DNA from: Priestia megaterium
GTDB lineage: Bacteria; Bacillota; Bacilli; Bacillales; Bacillaceae_H
Direction of reading: 5' to 3'
NCBI RefSeq assembly: GCF_009497655.1
Contig: NZ_CP023317.1
Coordinates: forward strand, 3,749,501 to 3,813,500
Length of the DNA stretch: 64,000 nt
Position numbers and translations under genes: made by a program
Notes under the pieces: model-generated
Told to the model about the DNA's origin: nothing
Seen by the model: only the letters and a program-made list of their open reading frames with translations
Databases searched by the model: none
Part shown: piece after piece, positions 18,658 through 27,598 of the stretch
Layout: the number at the start of each line of letters is the position of its first letter
How positions within the stretch are numbered: position 1 is the first letter of the stretch

Positions 18658-18683
18658 TTTTTCAAGTGTTATTTCCAAAAAAA

Positions 18684-18722
18684 GAAAAAAAGTCCGTCAG
18701 TTAGTTACTGACGGACTTTTTC
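18684..18722 (-). terminator. Terminator of the hydrolase gene
   Basis: AGTCCGTCAG, loop TTAGTTA, CTGACGGACT with A and T runs; the hydrolase stop codon lies in the loop. Confidence 0.88.
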
Positions 18723-19456
18723 ATTTGACTGTTGAACCACTTTACCGTTCTTTTTACTAGCTCATCCTGCTGCTCTTTAGGAGAAATACTGGCTTTGTTG
18801 TCGCCTTTTTGTTTCCCGTACATTCCAAACTGTGCGTGATTAGCTCCTTTTACTTGGACCAGCTCCGTATTTTTTGAAAGTAAATGCTTGGTTTCTTTAA
18901 TTTTTTCAGGCGTCGACAAACCATCTTTCTCACCGGTTAAAGACAAAATAGGGTAAGTGGAGGTTGAAAAATCATTTTTATTCATCGGATACGATGCTAA
19001 AAGAACTAAGCCTTTTATTGAGTTTTGATGATCATACGCATAAGACGCTGCACTCACTCCTCCAAGGGAATGCCCTCCGATAAACCATGCGGCAATCTTC
19101 GGGTAGCTCTTCACAATATCCGTCGCTTTATTTTGACTAAAGAAGCTCATATTAAACGGAGAATCTACAACAGCAACAAGATATCCTTCATTTGCAATTT
19201 GCTGAGCATAATAGCCATATGCTAACGGCTCTACTTTAGCACCTTGATAAATAATATAGCCGGCCTTTATCTCTTTGTTCGTTTGAGGCTTAAATACGTA
19301 ATAATCGTCTTTTTTCACTACTTTTTTCTCATCTACCAGTGAGTGAAGCTGTTTTGAAGGTTCATAATCAAAACCCGACCATATAACAAAAAAAGCCGCG
19401 GTTACTGCAACAAGAACGGCAAGACTGACTCCTAGTATTTTTAACGTTTTTTTCAT
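18701..19456 (-). CDS. Membrane-anchored or secreted alpha/beta hydrolase
   Basis: A 251-residue protein: N-terminal hydrophobic signal or anchor (about 7-28) and an alpha/beta hydrolase domain. The nucleophile elbow GGHSLGG (Ser about 131), the acidic SLTGEKDGLS turn and KGANHAQFG with the catalytic His give a complete triad. It resembles the alpha/beta hydrolase group often annotated as lipase or carboxylesterase. The active site would lie outside the membrane. It is transcribed alone. Confidence 0.85.
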   Translation of the reverse strand: MKKTLKILGVSLAVLVAVTAAFFVIWSGFDYEPSKQLHSLVDEKKVVKKDDYYVFKPQTNKEIKAGYIIYQGAKVEPLAYGYYAQQIANEGYLVAVVDSPFNMSFFSQNKATDIVKSYPKIAAWFIGGHSLGGVSAASYAYDHQNSIKGLVLLASYPMNKNDFSTSTYPILSLTGEKDGLSTPEKIKETKHLLSKNTELVQVKGANHAQFGMYGKQKGDNKASISPKEQQDELVKRTVKWFNSQMKKSVSN

Positions 19457-19670
19457 GTCACTCCCTCTTTCTGTTTTTTTACTATGTACTCTTTTTATAT
19501 CTTTTAGACATTTTACATGTTTGTTTCAAAGACATACAAGAAAAAAGAGGGGCTCAATATGCATGAAGCAGCAAAAGTAACGTAAACCATTACAAACAAT
19601 CAAGCAGAGAAAGCTAAAAATTCGGCTGTAAGCTATAATAAGGGGCAGTCTCATTAGCAGACAACCTTCA

Positions 19671-20561
19671 TTAATGAATATCTCGTTTCTTAAACCTTCC
19701 TCCCCTGACTTCAGCAATAGCTGCTACAGCAAAAAAAGCAGATGGATCTATCTCATCGATAATCGCTTTTAACTTTGCTTCTTCAAGCCTGGTAATAACA
19801 CAAAAAATCACTTTTTTATCATCTCCCGTATACGCACCTTCCCCGTTTAAATACGTGACGCCTCTCCCTAAACGAGCAAGGATTGCTTCACCAATTTGTT
19901 CATATTGTTCGCTAATAATCCAAGCTGACTTGGACTCATCTAAACCTTGAATCACAATGTCAATCGTTTTAAAAGCAATGAAGTAAGCCATTAAAGAATA
20001 CATAGCGCGGTCCCAGCCAAATACAAAACCGGCACTTCCCAAAATAAATAAATTAAAAAACATAATCGTCTCACCTACGGAGAACGGCGTACGCTTATTA
20101 AATAAAATAGCTAATATCTCGGTGCCGTCTAAAGAACCTCCGTATCGAATAACAATTCCTACTCCCACACCGAGAACAATTCCGCCAAACACAGTTGCTA
20201 AAAGAGGGTCGCCTGTTAAGACCGGCAAGTCGTGAAAAATAGAGGTAGCAATGGATAGAATGATAACACCTAATAGCGTAGATAGCGCAAATGTTTTTCC
20301 AATTTGCTTGTATCCAATAAAAAAGAATGGAAGATTTAATACGAAGATATAAAAGCCGATTTGAACATCCGTTAAGTGGGATAAAATAATAGATATACCT
20401 ACAATTCCACCGTCAATAACCTCATTAGGGACAAGAAAAAATTCTAGCCCGACGGCCATTAAAAGAGCCCCCACTAAAATAAATAGCATACGCTTTACAA
20501 TCATTTTAGCTGATAGCGAACGATGAACAACCTTTTTTATTTCATGATTCGTTTGCAGCAC
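19671..20561 (-). CDS. YitT family membrane protein
   Basis: A 296-residue protein: two copies of the YitT membrane repeat (about 20-200; PNEVIDGGIVGISIIL and RYGGSLDGTEILAIL) followed by a cytosolic DUF2179 domain (about 215-292, ending VAAIAEVRGGRFKKRD). This is the full family layout. Function is unknown; Bacillus carries several paralogues (YqfU, YitT, YvjA, YebE, YpjC, YxkD). The start is GTG behind GGAGGGG. Confidence 0.88.
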   Translation of the reverse strand: MLQTNHEIKKVVHRSLSAKMIVKRMLFILVGALLMAVGLEFFLVPNEVIDGGIVGISIILSHLTDVQIGFYIFVLNLPFFFIGYKQIGKTFALSTLLGVIILSIATSIFHDLPVLTGDPLLATVFGGIVLGVGVGIVIRYGGSLDGTEILAILFNKRTPFSVGETIMFFNLFILGSAGFVFGWDRAMYSLMAYFIAFKTIDIVIQGLDESKSAWIISEQYEQIGEAILARLGRGVTYLNGEGAYTGDDKKVIFCVITRLEEAKLKAIIDEIDPSAFFAVAAIAEVRGGRFKKRDIH

Positions 20562-20754
20562 ATAACTTCCCCTCCTTTTTGTGATAGAGACATCAATTAC
20601 TAACTAAACGCTCTATTTTAATATTATCACAAAATTCAAACTATTTATCTGCTCTTTTACAAAAATTTCATCTAACGAAATAAATTATGCATATATTGGA
20701 TAAAATTGTAGATGATAACAAGTGAATAAATGCCCGAGTACGTTCAAAAGTGAA

Positions 20755-20800
20755 TGCACCCCGACCACTTTTCATACGGGATTAACAGGACAAACTTAGA
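20755..20800 (+). promoter_or_regulatory. Possible forespore-type promoter of the DUF4397-sortase pair
   Basis: TGAATG, 17 bases, CATACGG resembles the sigma-F/sigma-G pattern, with CATACGG matching five of seven -10 positions, about 30 bases before the gene's ribosome binding site. An inverted repeat (AAAGTG/CACTTT) brackets the spacer. This is a visual match only. Confidence 0.3.
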
Positions 20801-20821
20801 TTAAAAGGAGAGTAAAACGTT

Positions 20822-21631
20822 ATGAACCGTGTAAAGATTATTGCTGCTTCTTTACTCGCAGTTTTATTGCTAGCTTTTTCAGATAATTTCACTTCTGCAG
20901 CTGTGCAGGAGGCAATGATACGAGTTGTGCATGCATCACCTGATGCACCTGAAGTAGATATATATGTGGACAATCAAAGCATCGTAGTCGGCGCATCGTT
21001 TAAAGATGTGACAGATTACCTTAAGGTACCTGCGGGGTCTCATAAAGTAGAGGTATATGCTATAGGTACAAAAGGAAAAGAAAAACCTGTCATTTCAACT
21101 AATGTAACCGTCGAAGCAAACAAAGCCTATACCCTTGCTGCTATTAACCAAGTTGCACACTTAGAATTAAAAGTAGCTCAAGATGATATGAACGTAGCTA
21201 AAGGAAAGAGTAAAATCCGAATTGCTCACTTTTCTCCAGATGCTCCCGCTGTTAATGTAGGTATTAATCACGGCCCTACTTTGTTTAAAGACACTGCTTT
21301 TAAACAAATGACAAATTATTCTGAAGTAGATGCCGGAACTTATGATTTAACCATCGCAACTAGTCAAGACAATAAAAAAATACTGGAAATTCCAAATCTT
21401 AATTTAGAAGCCAACACGGTCTACACGGTGCTCGCTATTAACAAAGCCGACAGCCTTGAAACGCTGTTATTAAAAGATAATACCGCTATGCCTTCCGAAA
21501 TGCCAAAAACCGGTATGGGCGGTGCTTCAGAGGATAATTATAATTCAATTGTGCCTGTTCTTACTTTATTGGGAATTGGAGCGGTCGCTATATTTGTTGT
21601 TCGTCGTCACAGAGGATACGAAAGCGAATGA
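20822..21631 (+). CDS. Exported DUF4397 protein with MPKTG sorting signal
   Basis: A 269-residue surface protein. It has a signal peptide (about 1-27), two DUF4397 domains (about 30-125 and 130-215; each begins IRxxHxSPDAPxV), then MPKTG (227-231), a hydrophobic span of about 20 residues and a basic tail (RRHRGYESE). That C-terminus has the full plan of a cell-wall sorting signal with Met in place of Leu in LPXTG. The gene overlaps the next one, a class F sortase, by four bases, so the sortase is almost certainly its anchoring enzyme. DUF4397 function is unknown. AAGGAGAG lies ten bases before the ATG. Confidence 0.85.
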   Translation: MNRVKIIAASLLAVLLLAFSDNFTSAAVQEAMIRVVHASPDAPEVDIYVDNQSIVVGASFKDVTDYLKVPAGSHKVEVYAIGTKGKEKPVISTNVTVEANKAYTLAAINQVAHLELKVAQDDMNVAKGKSKIRIAHFSPDAPAVNVGINHGPTLFKDTAFKQMTNYSEVDAGTYDLTIATSQDNKKILEIPNLNLEANTVYTVLAINKADSLETLLLKDNTAMPSEMPKTGMGGASEDNYNSIVPVLTLLGIGAVAIFVVRRHRGYESE

Positions 21632-22251
21632 AATGGATAGGAGGGGTTTTCACCTTTTCTTTTATACTATTCATGAGCAGCTGGTTTGCCCAATCAGCAT
21701 TTGCAAATAGCTCGACGGATTTTGTTGTGAAGATGGCTGAAACAAAATCGGCTCAATCCTTGAAATCTTCAGGGACCGCTTCTACACCTCTTCCATCTCA
21801 GCTTATTATTCCGAAGCTTCATATCAAGGCTTTTATAAAAGGAATGGGCCTTACTAATCAAGGTGAAATGAGCGTTCCTGATAATGGTCATGATGTAGCA
21901 TGGTTTAAGCTTGGAGCAAGACCCGGAGAGGAAGGAAATGCGGTCATTGCAGGACATGTTGATGACCAAAAAGGACCCGCTATCTTCTATCATCTCGACA
22001 AGCTCACAAAAGGAGATGAAATTTTTGTAACCGATCAGCAAGGTCAGCAGCTGGCCTTTGTTGTTACCAATAAAGCTTCTTACCCCCGAGAGTCTGCTCC
22101 TATCAGAGAGATTTTCGGTCCAACTTTTCAACACCAGCTTAATTTAATCACCTGTACGGGAACATTTGATCATAAACAGAAAACTCATGAGCGCAGACTC
22201 GTTATTTATACAAGCCTCCGCCCGGAAAAAACAGCCGATGTTTCTCACTAA
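21628..22251 (+). CDS. Class F sortase
   Basis: A 207-residue sortase. A hydrophobic N-terminal signal/anchor (about 4-26) precedes the catalytic barrel (about 57-200). His110 (AGHVD), Cys176 (LITCTGTF) and Arg190 (RRLVIYT) form the complete sortase triad. Short length and IPKLHIKAFI start fit the class F group. Its start overlaps the DUF4397 gene (ATGA), which carries an MPKTG signal, and it is likely dedicated to that substrate. A hairpin terminator covers the stop codon. Confidence 0.9.
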   Translation: MKWIGGVFTFSFILFMSSWFAQSAFANSSTDFVVKMAETKSAQSLKSSGTASTPLPSQLIIPKLHIKAFIKGMGLTNQGEMSVPDNGHDVAWFKLGARPGEEGNAVIAGHVDDQKGPAIFYHLDKLTKGDEIFVTDQQGQQLAFVVTNKASYPRESAPIREIFGPTFQHQLNLITCTGTFDHKQKTHERRLVIYTSLRPEKTADVSH

Positions 22252-22270
22252 ACATCGGCCTTTATTACTT
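22235..22270 (+). terminator. Terminator of the DUF4397-sortase operon
   Basis: GCCGATGTTT and AAACATCGGC arms around CTCACT, followed by CTTTATT; the stop codon is inside the hairpin. Confidence 0.8.
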
Positions 22271-22379
22271 TTAATTACACACTGGTTCGTTTTATTTAAA
22301 TATTTACACAGCCTTAATATGAACACAACATCTCGCTGGTAAACTAATGCACGACCCCTCAATAAAAAGGAGTTTTGAT

Positions 22380-23198
22380 ATGAGACGAAAATGGTGGTTT
22401 GTAAGCTCACTCACTTTTTGTTTATGCGGTATTTTTATGTTTATACATACGCAGGCAGCTTCTACTCAAGCAGAAAAAGTAGCCATTATTGCTCATCGAG
22501 GCGCATCAGGATATGAGCCAGAGCATACGATGCAATCTTATCTCACGGCCGTCCAGCAAAAAGCGGATTACATTGAACTTGATCTTCACATGTCTAAAGA
22601 TCAGCAGCTTGTAGCCATTCATGACTACAAAGTTGACCGCACGACAAATGGAACAGGATATGTAAAACAGTATACAGTGAAGCAGCTTCAGCGTTTGAAC
22701 GCAGGAAAAGGCCCTAAAAAAGCCGTCATTCCAACTTTAGAAGAAATATTCCGTACGTTTGGCAATCGAACAAACTATTATATTGAAACAAAATCTCCTC
22801 ATGAATATCCAGGTATGGAAAAGGAGTTGTTGACGTTGATGGCTAAGTACAACATTCATACCGATCACGTCATTGTACAATCATTTAGTCCTGAAAGCTT
22901 AAAAACCATCCATCGATACCGACCTACTATGAAACTAATTCAACTGATTCGTTCTAAGCAAACCAATATGTTAACAGATCAGCAGTTCAGACAAATCAAA
23001 AAGTACGCAAACGGCATCGGTCCTAATGCAAACACGCTGACAAAGTCATATGTACAAAAAGCTCGCTCATATGATTTAGACGTTCATCCTTATACAGTAA
23101 ATGATGAAAAGCAAATGAGAATGCTTATTGAGTGGGGCGTAACCGGCATGTTTACTAATTACCCGGATCGTCTTTATAACGTGCTTCATAATAAATAA
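22380..23198 (+). CDS. Secreted glycerophosphodiester phosphodiesterase
   Basis: A 272-residue GDPD. A signal peptide (about 1-27, cleavage near QAAS) is followed by the TIM-barrel with the catalytic HRG (39-41), the metal ligands of EPEHT (46-50) and ELDLHMSKDQQLVAIHD. It hydrolyses glycerophosphodiesters, probably from phospholipid or teichoic acid breakdown, outside the cell, like GlpQ. The ATG at 22380 has AAAAGGAG; an upstream in-frame ATG would put the ribosome binding site inside the gene. It is monocistronic with its own terminator. Confidence 0.92.
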   Translation: MRRKWWFVSSLTFCLCGIFMFIHTQAASTQAEKVAIIAHRGASGYEPEHTMQSYLTAVQQKADYIELDLHMSKDQQLVAIHDYKVDRTTNGTGYVKQYTVKQLQRLNAGKGPKKAVIPTLEEIFRTFGNRTNYYIETKSPHEYPGMEKELLTLMAKYNIHTDHVIVQSFSPESLKTIHRYRPTMKLIQLIRSKQTNMLTDQQFRQIKKYANGIGPNANTLTKSYVQKARSYDLDVHPYTVNDEKQMRMLIEWGVTGMFTNYPDRLYNVLHNK

Positions 23199-23226
23199 AC
23201 ACTTGCCGCGGCAAGTGTTTATTCTT
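23197..23226 (+). terminator. Terminator after the GDPD gene
   Basis: AAACACTTGCC directly followed by GGCAAGTGTTT (perfect palindrome around CG), then ATTCTTT; faces a converging gene. Confidence 0.75.
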
Positions 23227-23912
23227 TATACATCTCTTCTATTAGCTCTCCACAAGTACAGGCTAATTAATGCTATGGCATAAAGCAAAGCCCAGCCAAA
23301 CACCAAAAATTTGTTTAATCCTTCGTTAATAAATTGAATGATTGCAGATACGGGTGGCAATACATACAGCAGCAGTCCGCCTCCTTGATACGGAAATGAA
23401 ACACCTGCCGCTGCAAGCGTAATGATTAAAATAAATAGAGGTCCAAACCACGATAAGCTGCCTTCTCTTACAACATCTCTTGTAAAAACAAGACCTATGC
23501 TCATACCAAGCAAACTAAACGTCCAGTGAATAATAAACCCAAACACCATTTGCTTAGTGGATATATCCACTTCAAACATATCAAGCAGCACGGGATAGGC
23601 AATTGAAACCGCTGATAAAAATGTAAACAGCAGAACACAGCTAATAAGTTTGCTCGTAAAGTACTTATTCTTTTTCCCTACGTGAAGTTTTGTAATAACT
23701 TCTTGACTGGAATCTTCCGCGTGAAACAGCGACATTGTAAACCAAGTGGTTAGAAAAAAGAGGAAAAGCGCCGTATTAAAAAAGCTATCAAGCACCGGGT
23801 TCGGTCTATATGTATAGTTCATACACAGCGAAATAATATAAAGTGCAAGCGGCGGAATATATCGATACGATTTAATATATGTAATAAAATGATAGCGAAT
23901 CAATGCACCCAT
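23226..23912 (-). CDS. ABC transporter permease-like membrane protein
   Basis: A 228-residue protein with about six hydrophobic segments. It begins at nearly the same base where the preceding ATPase gene ends, so the two form one transporter. The AEDSSQEVITKLHVGKKNKYFTSKL loop between helices two and three is the only long polar region. It is probably an ABC-2 type export permease; the substrate is unknown. Confidence 0.75.
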   Translation of the reverse strand: MGALIRYHFITYIKSYRYIPPLALYIISLCMNYTYRPNPVLDSFFNTALFLFFLTTWFTMSLFHAEDSSQEVITKLHVGKKNKYFTSKLISCVLLFTFLSAVSIAYPVLLDMFEVDISTKQMVFGFIIHWTFSLLGMSIGLVFTRDVVREGSLSWFGPLFILIITLAAAGVSFPYQGGGLLLYVLPPVSAIIQFINEGLNKFLVFGWALLYAIALISLYLWRANRRDV

Positions 23913-23913
23913 C

Positions 23914-24756
23914 TTAAATTTCTTCCCTTTCCATATGATATAGCTTTACAACTTCACCTTGAACAGCAAGTAATTCTGCAAGAAACTCGTTTACATATTT
24001 TTTATCTATATAAAAAATCCAGTAGTTTCCGTGCTGTTCAATTTTCGTGCACTTTTCTTTTAATAAACGAAGTGGCTTATTAAGAATCACATTTGCCTCA
24101 ATAACCGTTAAATGCTCAATGAGTTGAACGCGCTCATTTTTTAAAATGCGCTGTGACCCAATGGTGATAACACGATCTGCTACAGCATGTATGAGCCTTT
24201 CTTCATGACACGTAAATACAATGGTCATCCCTCGTTCTTTTAGCTTTGTAAAAATTCGTTCTACTTCTAGCTGAGCACGCGCATCTAATCCTGATAGAGG
24301 TTCATCAAGCAATAGCAGCTTAGAAGAACTCAGCAGTGCTTGCATCATGTTGACTTTTTGCTTCATTCCTTTTGAAAAAGAAACGATTTCTTCATGTCTA
24401 AACTCTACCATTTCGAAAGTTTCGAGCAGCTCTTCAATTCTAGAGCTGCGCTTTTTCTTAGACAATCCTTGAATTCGTCCCATGTGCTGCAAATAACCTA
24501 CTAGGGTAAAACGCAGCTCCTGAGGAAATTGCTCTACCACAAATCCAGGCGTACCGGTTTCTTTATCAAGGTGAATTGTTCCTTTAGTCGGTTTAGATAA
24601 TCCGCCAATTAGCTTTAAAAACGTACTTTTTCCCGCCCCGTTTTTTCCAACAATCGCAACAGTCTCTCCTTTATAAAGGGTCGTATGAATGTTTTCTAAT
24701 ACGGTATGTTTTTTGTATACTTTTGCAACATTTTTTAATTCAATCAGTTTTTCCAT
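23914..24756 (-). CDS. ABC transporter ATP-binding protein
   Basis: A 280-residue ATPase with Walker A GKNGAGKST (about 37-45), signature FSKGMKQKVNM, Walker B LLLLDEPLSGLDA and switch His in TCHEE. The C-terminal 70 residues form the variable extension of drug and lantibiotic export ATPases (BcrA/CcmA group). First gene of a two-gene unit with the permease directly following. No regulator gene adjoins it, unlike the GntR-controlled ABC operon 6 kb away. Confidence 0.88.
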   Translation of the reverse strand: MEKLIELKNVAKVYKKHTVLENIHTTLYKGETVAIVGKNGAGKSTFLKLIGGLSKPTKGTIHLDKETGTPGFVVEQFPQELRFTLVGYLQHMGRIQGLSKKKRSSRIEELLETFEMVEFRHEEIVSFSKGMKQKVNMMQALLSSSKLLLLDEPLSGLDARAQLEVERIFTKLKERGMTIVFTCHEERLIHAVADRVITIGSQRILKNERVQLIEHLTVIEANVILNKPLRLLKEKCTKIEQHGNYWIFYIDKKYVNEFLAELLAVQGEVVKLYHMEREEI

Positions 24757-24855
24757 CCGCTGCCTCGCCTCTCCATAATCCTATATGTTAAATCATAGCA
24801 TATTTATGGGGAATGTGCTTCCATCTCTATACGTTTCAGCTAAATTTTTCCGTAC

Positions 24856-24887
24856 AAAAAAGCCTTTGATATGATCAAAGGCTTTTT
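24856..24887 (-). terminator. Terminator after the GNAT gene
   Basis: AAAAAAGCCTTTGAT, loop, ATCAAAGGCTTTTT just behind the acetyltransferase stop codon. Confidence 0.88.
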
Positions 24888-25384
24888 ATAGACAATACCA
24901 TATGCTCTTCATCAATAAATTCACCATCTACTTGAAGAGCTCTTTTTTCATACGCATAAGAAGTAAAACCGAGGCTTTTGTATAGGGCTTTTGCCCCTTC
25001 ATTTTTAGCAGCGACAGCTAGGTAGATTTGCAAAACATTCGTTTTGGAAAAAGCTTGTTCAACAGCGGCTTTTAACAGCTTCTTCCCAAGACCTTTCCCC
25101 CTTGCTTCAGGGGCTACGTACATGCCCCAAATATCTCCTTTATGCTGAACTTTTAAAGGCTTTTGCTGCTGAAACCCTACAATCCCTACAAGCTGGCTTT
25201 CCATAAAAGCTCCTACTACAAATTCTGATTGGCTGCTTGGAAAATAATTTCTGATATCAGCAATTTCTTTTTCATATTCTTCTTCATAACTTAAAATAAA
25301 ACTTTCGGGATGATCTTTTAAAGCACGAAGACGGAGTTCAAAGTACACGTCAGCGTCTTCTTTTGCCAACAATCGTATATTCAT
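24875..25384 (-). CDS. GNAT family N-acetyltransferase
   Basis: A 169-residue single-domain GNAT. The IWGMYVAPEARGKGLGKKLL stretch (about 88-107) is motif A, with the R-G-x-G-L-G acetyl-CoA loop, followed by LAVAAKNEGAKALYKSLGF (motif B). Substrate unknown. It stands alone with its own terminator. Confidence 0.88.
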   Translation of the reverse strand: MNIRLLAKEDADVYFELRLRALKDHPESFILSYEEEYEKEIADIRNYFPSSQSEFVVGAFMESQLVGIVGFQQQKPLKVQHKGDIWGMYVAPEARGKGLGKKLLKAAVEQAFSKTNVLQIYLAVAAKNEGAKALYKSLGFTSYAYEKRALQVDGEFIDEEHMVLSIKSL

Positions 25385-25419
25385 CTTTTCACCTTAGTTT
25401 CTTATGTTTTAATTAGCTA

Positions 25420-26625
25420 TTAAGGACTGTACACGCTAAATACTTCATTCCACCGATAAAGCTCATAATAATTTCCCGGCAGGTCTAAATCTGAAATGAG
25501 TACCTTGTCATTTTTCGTATCTTTTACGCGCGTTAAAAGATTTGCTTGTTTTCGATTTGTACGAATCCACATCGTTTGATTCGTTGCTTTATGATAAACA
25601 GGCGCGTAATCGCCTAAGCCTTTTTGCGGAAATGTGAACTGACTTTGCTTATTGGTCTTTACATTCATGCTATATAAAAAAGGCAGCGGCCTCTTTTTTT
25701 CATCATTCGACCACCCTGCTTCGGGCACACGTGAAATGATGATGTTATCTTTTTCTGTCCAAGTGAAATCCCAATCTGCGAAGCCTTTTGGCGTAAACAC
25801 ATGTTCTTTAAAAACGGGCATCTCTTTTAAAGTGAACTTTTTATTTTCGGTGGCAAATCTTCCTTCTCCATTAATAAATGCCAGTACTTGCTCTTCATTA
25901 CTCCACTTAAACCAATTGGGTACATTAAGCATATCTCCCACCACTTGAAAAGCTTTTCCTTCTTTTGTAATGATGCACAGCTTATTTGCATCTGCAGACA
26001 TCGAAGCCGTTGGAATAGCGATAAAACTAATCCATTGACCGTTAGGAGACCATTTAAAGCTGCTTGTTGTATACGCAAAAAATGAATCATTTTCTGCTGG
26101 CAGCGTCGTAAAAGCCTCTACTTTTTTCACATCTAACCCTGCATATTTGCTCACTGTATATAGCTTTACCGGTCCCCATCCCGTGGGCGCCAGCGCAGCA
26201 GCTGACGTAATTAAAAATCGATCTCCTTCCGGAAACCATGAAAACTGATCAACTCCTATGGCTACACGCTTCTTTTCATGCGTTTTAACGTTGTAATATA
26301 CTAAGATTCCATTCGAAATATACGCAAGCTCCTCGGCAACCGGTGACCATTGATAATGAGTCACATCATGTTCAACAAGCAGCGGTTTTCCTTTTAACGG
26401 TGCAATCATTAAAGAATCATTTTCTGCATACGCAACTATATCTCCATGTGATGACCATTGAGGCATAGAGGCATGACGGGCATAGGATAACTGCCTTTCG
26501 GTACCGTTATCATATACCCATAGGTTTCCTTGCCGTATAAAACTGACCTTCACTGTATTGGCAGCATTTATTTGCATAGGGAACAACATAAGAAAAAGCA
26601 GACATAACGCTATTTTTTTCACCAT
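25420..26625 (-). CDS. Secreted TolB-like beta-propeller protein
   Basis: About 401 residues with a signal peptide (cleavage near INA, residue 22) and repeated PD40/WD40-like blades. Recurrent patterns are W-S-hydrophobic motifs such as MPQWSSHGDIVAYA, YQWSPVAEELAYI, FSWFPEGDRFLI, FKWSPNGQWISFI and FKWSNEEQVLAFI, about 45-60 residues apart. It is probably a six- or seven-bladed propeller at the cell surface, perhaps for protein or wall binding. AGGAGTG precedes the ATG at 26625. Function unknown. Confidence 0.75.
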   Translation of the reverse strand: MVKKIALCLLFLMLFPMQINAANTVKVSFIRQGNLWVYDNGTERQLSYARHASMPQWSSHGDIVAYAENDSLMIAPLKGKPLLVEHDVTHYQWSPVAEELAYISNGILVYYNVKTHEKKRVAIGVDQFSWFPEGDRFLITSAAALAPTGWGPVKLYTVSKYAGLDVKKVEAFTTLPAENDSFFAYTTSSFKWSPNGQWISFIAIPTASMSADANKLCIITKEGKAFQVVGDMLNVPNWFKWSNEEQVLAFINGEGRFATENKKFTLKEMPVFKEHVFTPKGFADWDFTWTEKDNIIISRVPEAGWSNDEKKRPLPFLYSMNVKTNKQSQFTFPQKGLGDYAPVYHKATNQTMWIRTNRKQANLLTRVKDTKNDKVLISDLDLPGNYYELYRWNEVFSVYSP

Positions 26626-26691
26626 GTTCACTCCTGTCTTTTTTTATAGCGTTACACAAATCTCCTCATCTCATCACATTTTTGAAAAAAT

Positions 26692-26722
26692 AAAAAAGCG
26701 CAGCGGATAGCTGCGCTTTTTG
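26692..26722 (-). terminator. Terminator after yidC2
   Basis: AAAAAAGCGCAGC and GCTGCGCTTTTT arms around GGATA at the end of the insertase gene. Confidence 0.88.
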
Positions 26723-26726
26723 TATA

Positions 26727-27545
26727 TTATGATTTTGACTTAGATTTTGGTGATGGCTTTGTTTTAGCTTGTGCTGCATTATTGGCCGCATCTTTTTCTT
26801 TTAATAAACTCATACGTTTTTTCAAGTAGTAACCTTGTCCAATTCCGAATAAGTTACCAATTACCCAATATAGTGCAAGAGCAGATGGAAGTGAAATTCC
26901 CGCTACTAAGATGAAGATTGGCATAATGTTCATCATCATTTTCATTGGAGGTTGAATTTCATCCGTCATACTTACACGAATTTGTAAGAATGTCGTAATC
27001 GCTGCAACTACCGGTAAAATGAAGTAAGGATCTGGCTTTCCTAAACTTACCCATAAGAATGAATGCTGCGCAATTTCATGCGTTCGTGCAATGGCATTAT
27101 AAAATGCGATAATAATAGGCATTTGAATAAAGATTGGCAAACATCCGCCAACCGGATTAATTTTATGCGTTTGGTAAAGCTGCATCATTTCTTTTTGCTG
27201 CTTTTGCTGTGTTTCAGGATCTTTTTTACCAGCATATTTCTTTTGAATCTTTTCCATCTCTGGACGAAGTGCTTGCATAGCCATCGTGCTCTTTTGCTGT
27301 TTTAAAATAAGCGGCAATAGAACTAAACGAATGATAACCGTCGCAATAATAATAGACAGACCATAGCTTCCGCCTGCCCACTCAGCAATTTTCGTTAATG
27401 CCATAGATAAAGGGTAAACAAAATAGTGATCCCAGAATCCGCCGCTTGTAGCCGTGACCGGTGTTTTTGTACTGCTACAGCCGGCTAGAGCTAAAAGAAG
27501 CGCTCCCATTAAACCAAGCAATAATAATTTTTTATTTCTTTTCAT
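26727..27545 (-). CDS. yidC2: Membrane protein insertase YidC2 (YqjG/MisCB type)
   Basis: A 272-residue YidC/Oxa1 protein. A lipoprotein signal (LALAGC, Cys22) is followed by five membrane helices; the TM2 region (VIIRLVLLPLILKQQKS) carries the conserved positive residue in the groove, and the C-terminus is lysine-rich for ribosome contact. It inserts membrane proteins with or without SecYEG. No rnpA-rpmH lies upstream, so this is not the primary SpoIIIJ locus but the second copy. The start lies 21 bases after the stop of a small upstream gene that looks like MifM, and its AGGAGG is buried in a hairpin with that gene's end. A terminator follows. Confidence 0.92.
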   Translation of the reverse strand: MKRNKKLLLLGLMGALLLALAGCSSTKTPVTATSGGFWDHYFVYPLSMALTKIAEWAGGSYGLSIIIATVIIRLVLLPLILKQQKSTMAMQALRPEMEKIQKKYAGKKDPETQQKQQKEMMQLYQTHKINPVGGCLPIFIQMPIIIAFYNAIARTHEIAQHSFLWVSLGKPDPYFILPVVAAITTFLQIRVSMTDEIQPPMKMMMNIMPIFILVAGISLPSALALYWVIGNLFGIGQGYYLKKRMSLLKEKDAANNAAQAKTKPSPKSKSKS

Positions 27546-27548
27546 ATT

Positions 27549-27598
27549 CTTTCCTCCTAATAATGACTAAATGTATGAAGTGTTTTTCAGAAGGAAAG
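27549..27598 (-). promoter_or_regulatory. Hairpin burying the yidC2 ribosome binding site
   Basis: On the minus strand CTTTCCTTCT (27598-27589, inside the upstream coding frame) pairs over ten bases with AGGAGGAAAG (27558-27549, the yidC2 ribosome binding site), with one G-U pair and a 30-base loop that holds the stop codon of the leader. The 5' arm starts two bases after the DEED codons, so a ribosome paused there would keep the stem open. This is the arrangement known for mifM-yqjG of B. subtilis. Confidence 0.8.

Noticed and set aside
22144-22410. Minus-strand frame between sortase and GDPD genes
   Set aside because: It crosses a strong plus-strand terminator and both neighbouring coding ends; no ribosome binding site.
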